A DNA stretch of 41,128 bases from 4572-123 sp002084545 (GTDB lineage Bacteria; Desulfobacterota; Desulfobacteria; Desulfobacterales; 4572-123): the NCBI GenBank assembly GCA_029939715.1, contig JAOZSJ010000023.1, positions 1 through 41,128 of the forward strand. Direction: 5' to 3'. Made by a program: the position numbers and the translations under genes. Of this stretch, positions 8,882 through 18,226 are shown piece by piece (the first letter of the stretch is position 1; each line of letters starts with the position of its first letter). The notes under the pieces were generated by a model. That model searched no databases. It was given only the letters and a program-made list of their open reading frames with translations, and was not told the DNA's origin.

Positions 8882-11800
8882 ATGAAAAAGGATATACAGC
8901 AAAAAAACGGTTCGGTTCTGGTAGTTGGCGGAGGTATAACCGGCATGCAGTCGGCACTGGATCTGGCGAATTCCGGATATTTCGTTTATCTGGTTGAATC
9001 AACTCCGGCCATCGGGGGTGCCATGGCCCAGCTGGACAAGACATTTCCCACCAACGACTGTGCCATGTGAATTATTTCCCCTAAACTGGTCGAGGTCGGC
9101 CGGCACATGAATATCAAACTGTTAACGCTGTCTACAATCACTGAAATCAGTGGCGAAGAGGGAAATTTTACGATCAGCATAACAAAAGCTCCCCGTTATG
9201 TAGACATGGAAAAATGCATTGCCTGCGGTCTTTGCGCGGAAAAATGCCCTGCTAAAACCATTGATGCATTTAATGAAGGGCTGAACAAACGCAAGGCCAT
9301 CTATGTGCCCTACCCCCAGGCGGTACCCTTGAAATATGTGATCGAAGCTGATCGATGCATCTATTTTAAGAAGAAGGGCCGCTGCAGGGCCTGTGAAAAA
9401 TTCTGTCCCTCCGGCGCCATTAATTTTGAGGATCAGGAAGAAAATATTACCATCAGCGTAGGTTCTGTTATCCTGACGGCCGGATACAAGCCTTTTAACC
9501 CCGACCGCCTGGACAATTATCAGCACGACCGGCTGCCAAACGTGGTTACCAGTATGGAATTTGAACGGATACTGGCGGCTGGCGGCCCCACCGGCGGTCA
9601 TGTGCAGCGTCCTTCAGACGGGAAGACGGCCCGCAGGATTGCCTGGCTCCAGTGTGTGGGTTCCCGTGATATTAACCGATGCGATAATGCCTATTGTTCA
9701 TCCGTGTGCTGCATGTATGCCATGAAGGAATCGGTGATGGCCGGTGAACATGTCGGGGAGCAGTATGAAGGTACAATATTTTATATGGATATCCGCGCCT
9801 CGGGCAAGGATTTTGAAAAATATTATAATCGGGCCAAAGACAAGGGAGTGCGCTTTATTCGCTCCCGGGTTCATTCCATTACCGGAAAAGACTCTGCCGG
9901 CACTCTGGCCCTTACCTATGTCACCGGGACAGGCGAAAATATCAGTGAAGATTTTGACATGGCAGTTCTGTCCGTGGGTATGGAACCAAATGAATCCGCG
10001 ATGGCTGTTGCTAAAAAAGCAGGCGTTGAGCTGAACCCGTTTAACTTTGTGCAAACCGATGATCTTGATCCGGTGGCAACTACGCGGGATGGAATTTTTG
10101 TTGCCGGAGTACTGCAGGGCTGCAAGGATATCCCATCGTCGATAATGGAGGCGAGTGCCGCAGCCTGCAAAGCCGGAATCAGCCTCGCCGATTCACGGGG
10201 CAGCCTGGTCAAGACAAAAAAATTCCCCGAAGAGATCGATGCAGGTTCGGTTGAGCCGCGCATAGGTGTGTTTGTGTGCAACTGCGGGGTCAATATTGGA
10301 GGATTTGCAGACGTTCCAGCTATAGCCGCGTATGCCAAAGGGCTTCCCGGCGTAGCGTATGTGGAAGAAAACCTCTTTACCTGCGCCCAGGACACTCAGG
10401 ATAAAATGGTCAAAGTGATCAAAGAGAAAAATTTGAATCGGATTGTGGTGGCGGCGTGTACACCCAGAACCCACGAGCCCCTGTTTCAGGAGACCATCCG
10501 CAATGCCGGACTGAATCCATACCTGTTTGAAATGGCCAACATCAGAAACCAGTGCACATGGTGCCATTCAAATGACTGGGACAAGGCCACGGAAAAAGCA
10601 AAGGATCTAGTGCGTATGGCCCTTTCCAGAGCCTCTTTGCTGGAACCGATTCCCGAGCTTTCGGTTCCTGTGAAAAAGAAAGCCCTGGTGATCGGCGGCG
10701 GTGTTGCAGGCATGACTGCCGCTCTGAGCCTGGCTGACCAGGGATTTCCCGCCGTCATCCTGGAGCGGTCCAAAAATCTTGGCGGAAATGCCCTGGACCT
10801 GGTAAAAACGTGGCGGGGAAGCGATGTAAAGCAGTTTGTCTCGGAACTGATCCGGAAAGTAGATGCGCATCCGGATATCAGTGTAATGCTCAATTCCGGC
10901 ATAACCGGTGCTTCAGGTTTTATTGGTAATTTTGAAACCGAGGTCGCGACAGGAGACATTACCCAAACCATTGCTCACGGTGTAACAATCATCGCCACCG
11001 GCGGGCGGGCCACGGATACGGATGAATATCTCTACGGGAAAAACAGGCGTGTCACACGCTGGCATGATCTGGAACAGGAACCCGGCCGGTTGAAAGATGC
11101 CGACAGCATTGTTTTTATCCAATGTGTCGGATCACGGGATGATCCCAGGCCATATTGCTCGAATATCTGCTGCACGGCTTCCATCTCCCAGGCGATAACG
11201 ATTAAAACCGACAAACCCGATGCGGACGTATTTGTTCTCTACCGTGATATCCGTACACCCGGGGAAAGGGAGACGCTGTACAAAAAGGCTCGTGAAATGG
11301 GCGTTATTTTCATTCGCTATGATCTTGAAAACAAACCTGTGGTAAGCGAGTCGGAAACAGGCCTTGTGGTGGAGGTGCTTGAACCGACCATCGGGCGGAA
11401 AGTGAGAATCAATGCGGATTTTGTCAACCTGGCAACCGCCATTGAGCCGTCTGATCCTGAAAAGACGGCGCAGCTTTACAAGGTTCCCCTGAATTCGGAA
11501 AAATTCTTCATGGAAGCCCACGCCAAGCTGCGCCCTGTGGATTTTGCAACGGAAGGCCTGTTTGTCTGCGGCCTTGCTCATTATCCCAAATCCCTTGATG
11601 AAAACATCTCCCAGGCTCTGGCTGCGGCCGGCAGGGCCGCCACCGTGCTGGCGCGCAGTTCCATCGCCGTATCGCCGCTTGTATCGCGAGTTGACCGGGA
11701 TCTGTGTATCGGCTGCGGTTTGTGCAGTGAGATCTGTTCATTCGGGGCCATTGAAATGGAGGCGGTGGAAGGAAAGGGCTACCGGGCGTTGAATATCGAA

Positions 11801-11911
11801 GCATCCTGCAAGGGATGCGGACTGTGCGCCGCATCATGCCCGCAGCACGCCATTGAAATGCTGCATTTCAGTGATCGCCAGATAGATGCAACAATTGAGG
11901 CCGTCATTTGA
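8882..11911 (+). CDS. hdrA: HdrA-family bifurcating flavoprotein, selenoprotein (Sec63)
   Basis: A 1009-residue heterodisulfide reductase subunit A read through an in-frame UGA at 9068-9070. HdrA carries the FAD that splits electron pairs between high- and low-potential acceptors. In order: an N-terminal HdrA-like module with GGGITGMQSALDLA (about 13-26), TFPTNDCAM-Sec-IISPKLVEVGRH (Sec63), ferredoxin motifs CIACGLCAEKCP and CRACEKFCP, and the HdrA block CVGSRD...YCSSVCCMYAMKE; then IGVFVCNCGVNIGG (about 461), a second Rossmann motif VIGGGVAGMTAALSLA (about 603), CVGSRDDP...CSNICC, and two C-terminal 4Fe-4S motifs (CIGCGLCSEIC, CKGCGLCAASCP). The frame is continuous on both sides of the UGA, and the UGA lies where related HdrA proteins have Cys. 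Start ATG 8882 uses GGGAG in the end of metF1. The doubled architecture is about twice the minimal HdrA. Confidence 0.93.
9086..9103 (+). promoter_or_regulatory. Candidate bacterial SECIS hairpin of hdrA1
   Basis: Arms CTGGTC (9086-9091) and GGCCGG (9098-9103) form a 6-bp stem, two pairs being G-U, closing a GAGGTC loop (9092-9097). The loop begins 21 nt after the UGA at 9068-9070 and starts with G. It contains GGUC like the loop of the E. coli fdhF element. The same hairpin is present at the same distance in hdrA2. Confidence 0.6.
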
Positions 11912-11957
11912 TTGGCATTTTTGTAATACGACACCAATAGAAAACGAGGTAAAATAG

Positions 11958-12707
11958 ATGGCAGAGTTTGAACCCAAAATCGTAGCCTTTCTTTGTAACT
12001 GGTGTGCCTATGCAGGGGCTGACCTGGCAGGAGTTTCCCGCCTGCAGTACCCATCCAACCTTAGAACAGTGCGCGTTATGTGCTCGGGCCGGGTCGATCC
12101 GGTTTTTATTCTCAAGGCATTAAAACAGGGATGCGACGGCATCCTTGTGTCGGGGTGACACATCGGTGACTGCCATTACCTGGATGGTAATGTACAGGCT
12201 GAGAAAAAAATCGCCCTGACGCGGAAGCTGCTTGATCTTTGCGGAATCGGAAAAGGTCGCCTGCATCTCTACTGGGTATCATCAGCCGAGGCCCAGCGAT
12301 TTGCAAAAATTGCCGGCCAGGTCGTCGAATCCGTCAAAGCCCTGGGTAAGTTTGATCCATCCGATTTTGATCTGGAACTGGAAGCAGCCATGAACACCCT
12401 TGATGGAGAAACAGTGCGGTGGATCTCAGGCAAACAGGTGAAGCTGACCAGAAATGGGGATGTATATGGCCGGAAATGGGAATCGGAACGGATAGAACCC
12501 ATCATAGATGCGGTTCTGGAACAGGAGTATTACAAGAATCTGATCCGCCGGGCCATAAAACAGGGGCATACTTCCGTGCGCGATATCAGTAAACGGATTG
12601 GAGTTGATCTTCGAAAAGTATCCAATGTGCTTACGGACATGGAAAAGACCGGCATGGTGGAATTCAAGAAAATGGTTGATAAAAAACCCGTATTTGCAGT
12701 GCTTTAA
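11958..12707 (+). CDS. mvhD: MvhD-family [2Fe-2S] electron-transfer protein with C-terminal winged helix, selenoprotein (Sec67)
   Basis: A 249-residue protein read through UGA 12156-12158. MvhD passes electrons between a dehydrogenase partner and HdrA through a [2Fe-2S] cluster. The family region has LCNWCAYAGADLAG (about 14-27), RVMCSGRV, and the box VSG-Sec-HIGDCHYLDGN, where relatives have GCHxGDCHY; here Sec replaces that Cys. The first CNWC pair is intact. After about residue 140 the protein continues with an extension not normal for MvhD (usually about 140 residues), ending in a helix-turn-helix-like segment (188-249; TSVRDISKRIGVDLRKVSNV). GAGGT lies 7 nt upstream of ATG 11958. Annotation tools would report a 66-residue fragment and an unrelated HTH ORF instead. 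Confidence 0.9.
12170..12197 (+). promoter_or_regulatory. Candidate bacterial SECIS hairpin of mvhD1
   Basis: A perfect 7-bp stem CATTACC (12174-12180) / GGTAATG (12186-12192) closes a TGGAT loop. It is extended below by CTG (12170-12172) / CAG (12195-12197) across a small internal loop. The apical loop begins 22 nt after the UGA at 12156-12158 and has G at its second position, as bacterial SECIS elements require. Confidence 0.7.
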
Positions 12708-12724
12708 TTTTCTAAGGAGAGATA

Positions 12725-15700
12725 ATGGGATCAGATAACCCTGAAAAAAGCGGTTCCGTAATGGTACTCGGTGCAGGAATCGCCGGTATGCAGGCAGCGC
12801 TGGATCTGGCCAATTCGGATTACTATGTGCACCTGGTGGAGAAATCTCCCACCATCGGCGGCATGATGGCGCGCCTGGACAAAACGTTTCCCACAAACGA
12901 CTGTGCCATGTGAGTGATTTCACCTAAACTGGTCGAGGTCGGCCGGCATCTGAACATAAACCTGATTACCAACAGTGAAATCAAGACTGTGGCGGGGGAG
13001 CCCGGAAATTTTACGGTCACCCTTGCCAACCATCCGCGCTACATCGACCCGGTCAAATGCACGGGATGCGGAGAATGTGCCGGGCACTGCCCGGTATCCG
13101 CGGTCAACGCCTACAACAAGGGTCTGGATCAGCGCCGGGCCGCCTATATCGAGTATGCCCAGGCAGTGCCGCTGGCGTTTGCCATTGACATGGAAACCTG
13201 TATCGGATGCGGGCTGTGTGAAAATATGTGCCTGGCCGACGCGATAAACTACGGGGACAACGAAAAAGAGAGCGACTTGACCGTTGGCTCGATAATACTT
13301 TCCGCGGGCAGCGAGGGATTTGACCCTTCGGGCCTGGACTACCTGGGGTATGATAAATATACCAATGTTGTGACAAGCGAGGAGTTCGAACGGATTTTAA
13401 GTGCCTCCGGACCATATTTCGGACATCTGATGCGTCCCCTGGATCGCGAGGAACCCGGACGGATTGCATGGCTTCAGTGTGTCGGGTCGAGGGACAACAA
13501 CCGCTGCGGCAACACCTACTGTTCTTCAGTATGCTGCATGTACGCGGTCAAGGAGGCCATGATTGCCAAGGAGCATGCCCACGGTGACCTGGACTGTGTA
13601 GTGTTCAATATGGACATGCGCACATTCGGCAAGGATTACGAGAAATATTATGACCGGGCAAGAAATGAAGAGGGTGTCAAGTTTGTTAAAGCCCGGATTC
13701 ATTCGGTGACTGAAATGCCTGAAAGCGGAGATCTGGCAATACGGTTTGTCGATGAAAGCGGAGATATAAAAGAGGAAATTTTCAGCATGCTGGTTCTTTC
13801 GGTGGGGTTGAAAATTACCCAAAGCTCGGTGGATCTGGCTAAAAACCTGGGGATTGACCTGAATCGGCATAATTTTGTACAGACCGAGCCTTTTGCTCCC
13901 GTGGCCACTTCCCGTCCGGGCATATATACATGCGGAGTTTTTCAGGGCCCCAAGGATATCCCGGGCTCCATTACAGAGGCAAGCGCCGCTGCCGCTGCCG
14001 CCACCTCGAAGCTTGCTGAAGCACGGGGAAGCGATTCGATTAAAATAGAGGTTCCCGAAGAAATCGATGTGCTGGGTGAAACCCCGCGAATTGGTGTGTT
14101 TGTCTGCAACTGCGGCATCAATATCGGCGGTATCGTCGATGTAGATGCAGTGCAGGAGCATGCGGCCACGCTTCCCTTTGTGGTTTTCACCGATCAAAAC
14201 CTTTTCACCTGCAGCCAGGACACCCAGGATAAAATAAAAGAAAAAATAAAAGAGCATAAACTGAATCGCGTAGTGGTGGCTTCATGCAGTCCCAAAACCC
14301 ATGAACAGATGTTCATGGAAACGCTGGAGGCCTGCGGTCTGAACAAGTATCTGTTTGAGATGGCAAATATCCGCAATCAGGATTCGTGGATTCATTCAAA
14401 AATGCCGACAGCCGCCACGGGAAAAGCCAAAGACCTGGTTCAGATGGCCGTGGCCCGGGCCGCCACACTCTATCCGCTGAATGAAAAAAGAATTCCCGTC
14501 ATCCCAAGGGCGGTGGTGATCGGCGGCGGAATCGCCGGCATGAACGCGGCACTGAGCCTGGCGGATCAGAATTTTGAAATCGTACTGGTGGAAAAGGAAG
14601 CCCGTCTGGGCGGTTTTGCCAATCGTCTTTTCCATACAATCGAGGGTGCGGATGTACAGGCCTATGTGGCCGATCTGGCCGCCAGGATAGAGGAACATCC
14701 CGGAATACAAGTATTGACACGCAGTCTGATCGTTGGTTTTTCCGGCTTCAAAGGCAATTTTACAACGGAAGTCCTGGTGGGACCGGGCATGTATGAACGA
14801 AAAATAGAGCACGGTGCCATTATCATAGCCACGGGCGCCGTCGAATACCAACCCGAAGAGTTTCTCTACGAAAAGGATGCACGAGTCAAAACCCAGGTTG
14901 AACTGACCGAAATACTGGAACAGCAGGGTGCAAAGGGGCTGGAGCAGGTGGTGATGATCCAGTGCGTGGGTTCAAGAAACAAGGAAAATCCCAACTGTTC
15001 GCGCATCTGCTGCCAGAGTGCGGTCAAAAACGCCCTTGCAATCAAGGAAAAAAACCCTGATGCACAAATATATATCCTGTATCGTGATATCCGGACCTAC
15101 GGGCTGCTGGAAGATTACTATACCGAGGCCCGGCGCCGGGGAGTGCTGTTTTTTCGTTACGACCCTGAAGATCCTCCTTCCGTCGAATCAGCTAAAGAGG
15201 GTGTACAGGTAACTTTCTTCGATTATATTCTGGGACGTAAACTGCGTGTACGGGCCGATCTCCTGGTCCTGAGCGCCGGAATGAGGGCGGAAGACACCGA
15301 AGAACTGGCATCGATATTAAAGCTGGCCCGCAATGTAGACGGCTACTTCATGGAGGCCCATGTCAAGCTCCGTCCGGTGGATATGGCCACAGAAGGAGTG
15401 TTTGTGTGCGGCACGGCCCACGGCCCCAAACTCATTTCCGAAGCCGTAGCCCAGGCCCAGGCGGCCGCATCCAGGGCAACCACCTTTTTATCGAGCCCAT
15501 ACCTGACCCTGTCGGCGGTAACGGCCCGTGTGGATACCGACAAATGCGCGGCCTGCCTGGTATGTGTGCGATCCTGCTCTTATGATGTTCCACGTATAAA
15601 TGCAGACGGTGTCAGCGAGATTGACGAGGCCCTTTGTCACGGCTGCGGGGCCTGTGTGGCGGAGTGCCCGGCCAAGGCCATTGAACTGAACTGGTATGAA

Positions 15701-15751
15701 GATATTCAGATATTAAGTAAGGTGGATGCCTTGCTGGAGGGGGTTTTATGA
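12725..15751 (+). CDS. hdrA: HdrA-family bifurcating flavoprotein, selenoprotein (Sec63), second copy
   Basis: A 1008-residue paralogue of the first HdrA with the same double-module order, read through UGA 12911-12913 (Sec63). Landmarks: GAGIAGMQAALDLA (about 16-29), TFPTNDCAM-Sec-VISPKLVEVGRH, 4Fe-4S motifs CTGCGECAGHCP and CIGCGLCENMC, CVGSRDNN...CSSVCCMYAVKE, IGVFVCNCGINIGG (about 456), second Rossmann motif VIGGGIAGMNAALSLA (about 598), and C-terminal motifs CAACLVCVRSC and CHGCGACVAECP. The first C-terminal motif reads CAACLVCVRSCSYD rather than CIGCGLC, so its cluster environment differs from that of copy 1. AAGGAG lies 6 nt before ATG 12725, and the stop overlaps mvhD2 (ATGA), which suggests tight coupling. 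Codon-level identity with copy 1 around the UGA points to a tandem duplication of hdrA-mvhD. Confidence 0.93.
12929..12946 (+). promoter_or_regulatory. Candidate bacterial SECIS hairpin of hdrA2
   Basis: Arms CTGGTC (12929-12934) and GGCCGG (12941-12946) close a GAGGTC loop (12935-12940) beginning 21 nt after UGA 12911-12913. Stem, loop and distance are identical to those in hdrA1 although flanking synonymous positions differ between the copies. Confidence 0.6.
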
Positions 15752-16188
15752 GCAGTCAGTTTGAACCGGTGATCATTGCATTCTGCTGTGATTTCTGAGG
15801 GTATACCGCTGCGGACCTGGCAGGTTCCATGCGATTGCAATACCCGGCCAGTGTTAAAATCATCCGGGTGCCCTGTACGGGCAAGGTGGATATCATCCAT
15901 TTACTGCATTCATTTGAAAAGGGTGCCGACGGCGTCTATGTAGTTGGATGCATGGAGGGAGAATGTCATTACAATACAGGCAACTTCCGGGCCCGAAAAC
16001 ATGTTGAGCAGGCCCGAAAAATTCTCGATACCCTTGGGATCGGTGGGCAAAGAGTTGAAATATTTAACCTTTCATCCGGTGAGGGCCCCACATTTGCCCG
16101 TTATGCAGTGGAGATGACCGATAGAATCACCAAGATGGGACCAAACCCTATCAAACAGGCTAAATACAGCACGAAAGGAAGGTCGTAA
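15748..16188 (+). CDS. mvhD: MvhD-family [2Fe-2S] electron-transfer protein, selenoprotein (Sec17)
   Basis: A 146-residue MvhD of normal length, read through UGA 15796-15798. The N-terminus reads IIAFCCDF-Sec-GYTAADLAG, so Sec takes the place of the second Cys of the CCxxC pair that binds the [2Fe-2S] cluster in this family. The other conserved box is an ordinary GCMEGECHYNTGN (about 69-81). This is the reverse of mvhD1. It also has RLQYPASVKIIRVPCTGKVD. It begins by a 4-nt overlap with hdrA2 and ends 2 nt before metV, so it is almost certainly co-translated. Without read-through it would appear only as a fragment from ATG 15829 that lacks the Fe-S motif. The alternative, a short pseudogene, is unlikely because the downstream frame is fully conserved. 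Confidence 0.9.
15813..15827 (+). promoter_or_regulatory. Candidate bacterial SECIS hairpin of mvhD2
   Basis: Stem GGACCT (15813-15818) / AGGTTC (15822-15827), 6 bp with one G-U pair, closes a GGC loop (15819-15821) beginning 20 nt after UGA 15796-15798. The core CCTGGCAGG is identical to that of the hairpin in the HdrD-like gene at 18974. An outer GGGTAT / ATACCC pairing (from 15799) could extend the fold. Confidence 0.6.
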
Positions 16189-16190
16189 TT

Positions 16191-16859
16191 ATGATTGTCG
16201 CTGACAAAAAGCCCATTGAAGAGATCATCGATATTGTCAAGGATTTTCGCAGACTCCTGGTTCTCGGCTGCAACGAGTGTGTTACGGTTTGTGAAGCCGG
16301 GGGCAAAAAAGAAGTGGGGATATTGGCCTCGACGCTGCGAATGTATTTTATGAGCCAGGGCCACGAAGCCAGGGTCGACGAGGTAACTCTTGAACGGCAG
16401 TGTGATCACGAATACCTGGAGGAGATCAGGAATGTGATCGACCAGTATGATGCAGTGGTGAGCCTGGCCTGCGGTGTGGGAGTTCAATTCATGGCCGAGA
16501 AATATCACGACACACCGGTTTATCCAGGGGTAAACACCTGTTTTCTGGGAGCAACGGAACAGCGGGGCATATGGACCGAGCGCTGTCAGGCCTGCGGACA
16601 GTGCATACTGGCCTATACGGGAGGTATCTGCCCGGTGTCCCGTTGTGCCAAGCGTTTATTAAACGGCCCCTGCGGAGGTTCAACAAACGGCAAATGCGAA
16701 ATCAGCAAAGAGATCGACTGTGCATGGCAGCTTATCATTGACCGCCTCAAGTCATTGGGAAGACTTGATGATTACGAAAAGATATTTGCAATAAAGGACT
16801 GGTCCACGGACAGGGCCGGTGGACCTCGAAAAGTAGTGAGGGAGGATGTGCAGATATGA
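16191..16859 (+). CDS. metV: MetV, Cys-rich partner subunit of methylene-THF reductase
   Basis: A 222-residue protein of the MetV / MetF C-terminal-domain family. In acetogens MetV binds MetF and carries metal centres that link it to electron partners. The N-terminal half has LGCNECVTVCEAGGKKE (about 25-41). The C-terminal half has the strongly conserved RCQACGQCILAYTGGICPVSRCAKRLLNGPCGG stretch (about 127 onward; quoted in two parts: RCQACGQCILAYTGG and ICPVSRCAKRLLNGPCGG). GGAAGG precedes ATG 16191. It starts 2 nt after mvhD2 and overlaps metF2 by 4 nt, so MetV and MetF2 are very likely made together as one complex with the upstream HdrA/MvhD proteins, like the MetFV-HdrABC-MvhD complex described in Moorella. 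Confidence 0.9.
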   Translation: MIVADKKPIEEIIDIVKDFRRLLVLGCNECVTVCEAGGKKEVGILASTLRMYFMSQGHEARVDEVTLERQCDHEYLEEIRNVIDQYDAVVSLACGVGVQFMAEKYHDTPVYPGVNTCFLGATEQRGIWTERCQACGQCILAYTGGICPVSRCAKRLLNGPCGGSTNGKCEISKEIDCAWQLIIDRLKSLGRLDDYEKIFAIKDWSTDRAGGPRKVVREDVQI

Positions 16860-17788
16860 ATCTTAAGACACCTAGCAAACTGGAAAAAATAATGGCTGCA
16901 GGACATGTAGCCGTTACGTCCGAAGTCGGCCCTCCCCGCGGCAGTGATCCGGAGGTGATAACAGCCAAGGCCAATTTGATCAAGGATCATGTGGATGCAA
17001 TAAATATTACGGACAATCAGACTTCGATGACAAGGATGTGCAGCCTGGCTGCCTGCATACGACTTAAACTGATGGGACTTGAACCCGTGCTTCAGATGGT
17101 AACAAGAGATCGCAACCGGATTGCCCTGCAAAGCGATATCCTGGGGGCGGCATCGTTTGATATCCACAATATGCTGTGCCTGTCTGGTGATCACCAGATA
17201 TTCGGCGACAGCCCGCAGGGTCAGAATGTCCACGATCTGGATTCCATGCAGCTTCTCCAGACGGTGAGGCGGATGCGGGATGACGGTAAATTCTTAGGTG
17301 GTGCGGATATCAAACGACCGCCGAAAATATTTGCCGGAGCAGCGGCCAACCCGTTTGCCGATCCTTTTGAAATCCGTGTTCCGCGATTGGCCAAAAAAAT
17401 AGCGGCCGGGGCCGAGTTTATTCAGACCCAGTGCATTTACAACCTTGACAAATTCGAGGAATGGATACGCCTGGCACGTGAACGCGGTCTTACGGAAAAA
17501 GTATACATCATGGCCGGCATGACGCCTATGAGGTCGGTTGGTATGGCCCGCTACATGAAAAATCGTGTACCCGGCATGGATGTACCCGATGAAGTAGTTA
17601 AACGAATGGCCGACACCCCCAAGGAAAAACAGGCCGAGGAGGGCATTAAAATCTGTATTGAGGCCATCCAGCGCCTTAAAGCGCTTGAGGGGGTCAAGGG
17701 GTTTCATATCATGGCCATCGAATGGGAAGAAAAGGTCCCGGAAATTGTTGAATCCGCCGGTCTCTATCCCCGGCCGGATGTAGATTGA
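16856..17788 (+). CDS. metF: Methylenetetrahydrofolate reductase (MetF2)
   Basis: A 310-residue MetF that interconverts methylene-THF and methyl-THF, the last step of the methyl branch of the Wood-Ljungdahl pathway. Landmarks: VAVTSEVGPPRGSDP (catalytic Glu at about 23), VTRDRNRIALQSDILGA (about 82-98), NMLCLSGDHQIFGD (about 104-117), a C-terminal FHIMAIEWEEKVPEIVE. It overlaps metV by 4 nt (ATGA) and so is the likely MetV partner and the main catalytic copy. GGGAGG lies 11 nt before ATG 16856. Which direction it runs in, reductive acetogenesis-like or oxidative, cannot be read from the sequence. Confidence 0.92.
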   Translation: MNLKTPSKLEKIMAAGHVAVTSEVGPPRGSDPEVITAKANLIKDHVDAINITDNQTSMTRMCSLAACIRLKLMGLEPVLQMVTRDRNRIALQSDILGAASFDIHNMLCLSGDHQIFGDSPQGQNVHDLDSMQLLQTVRRMRDDGKFLGGADIKRPPKIFAGAAANPFADPFEIRVPRLAKKIAAGAEFIQTQCIYNLDKFEEWIRLARERGLTEKVYIMAGMTPMRSVGMARYMKNRVPGMDVPDEVVKRMADTPKEKQAEEGIKICIEAIQRLKALEGVKGFHIMAIEWEEKVPEIVESAGLYPRPDVD

Positions 17789-17827
17789 CTTTGAATAAAT
17801 ATTTTTAATCAACCAAAGGAGGATACG

Positions 17828-18217
17828 ATGAGTGAAAAAAAAAGAGTACTGATAGTTGATGATGAGCCTGATTTCGCGGACATCGTAAAGGGAAACCTGG
17901 AAAAAGAGGGTTTTGAAATCGAAATCGCCTATAATGGTGTTGAGGCCCTGGAAAAAGTCAAGGCAAATCCCCCTGATGCCATTGTGCTGGATGTAATGAT
18001 GCCGGAAAAAGACGGTTATGAGGTGTGTGCCGAGTTGAAAAAGGATGAGAAATATACGGATATTCCCATCGTAATGCTGACGGCTGTTGCCGACCATGTT
18101 TCATCCACGCGTTACTCTCACTGGGACGGAATGAACATGGAGGCAGACGATTACCTGCCCAAACCGGCCTCGGCCGATGAGATTACGGAAAGCGTCAAGA
18201 GCCTGCTGAACATGTAA
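17828..18217 (+). CDS. Stand-alone receiver (response regulator) protein
   Basis: A 129-residue CheY-like protein with no output domain. The acidic pocket DDEPD (about 11-15), phospho-acceptor Asp in IVLDVMMPEKDGYEV (about 57) and Lys in YLPKPAS are present. A short insert, VSSTRYSHWDGMNMEADDY, before the Lys is longer than in CheY. It sits between metF2 (39 nt) and the HdrD-like gene (9 nt) on the same strand with AAAGGAGG before ATG 17828, so it is part of the electron-transfer operon. A regulatory protein-protein role on the Hdr complex is inference. Its kinase is unknown. Confidence 0.88.
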   Translation: MSEKKRVLIVDDEPDFADIVKGNLEKEGFEIEIAYNGVEALEKVKANPPDAIVLDVMMPEKDGYEVCAELKKDEKYTDIPIVMLTAVADHVSSTRYSHWDGMNMEADDYLPKPASADEITESVKSLLNM

Positions 18218-18226
18218 GGAGGAATG

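Noticed and set aside
8882..9070. Short ORF fragments ending at the UGAs (for example a 62-residue HdrA start) as pseudogenes or frameshifted genes
   Set aside because: The frame continues unshifted, downstream sequence is conserved to the residue, the UGA matches a Cys position, and a hairpin lies at SECIS distance in all five cases.
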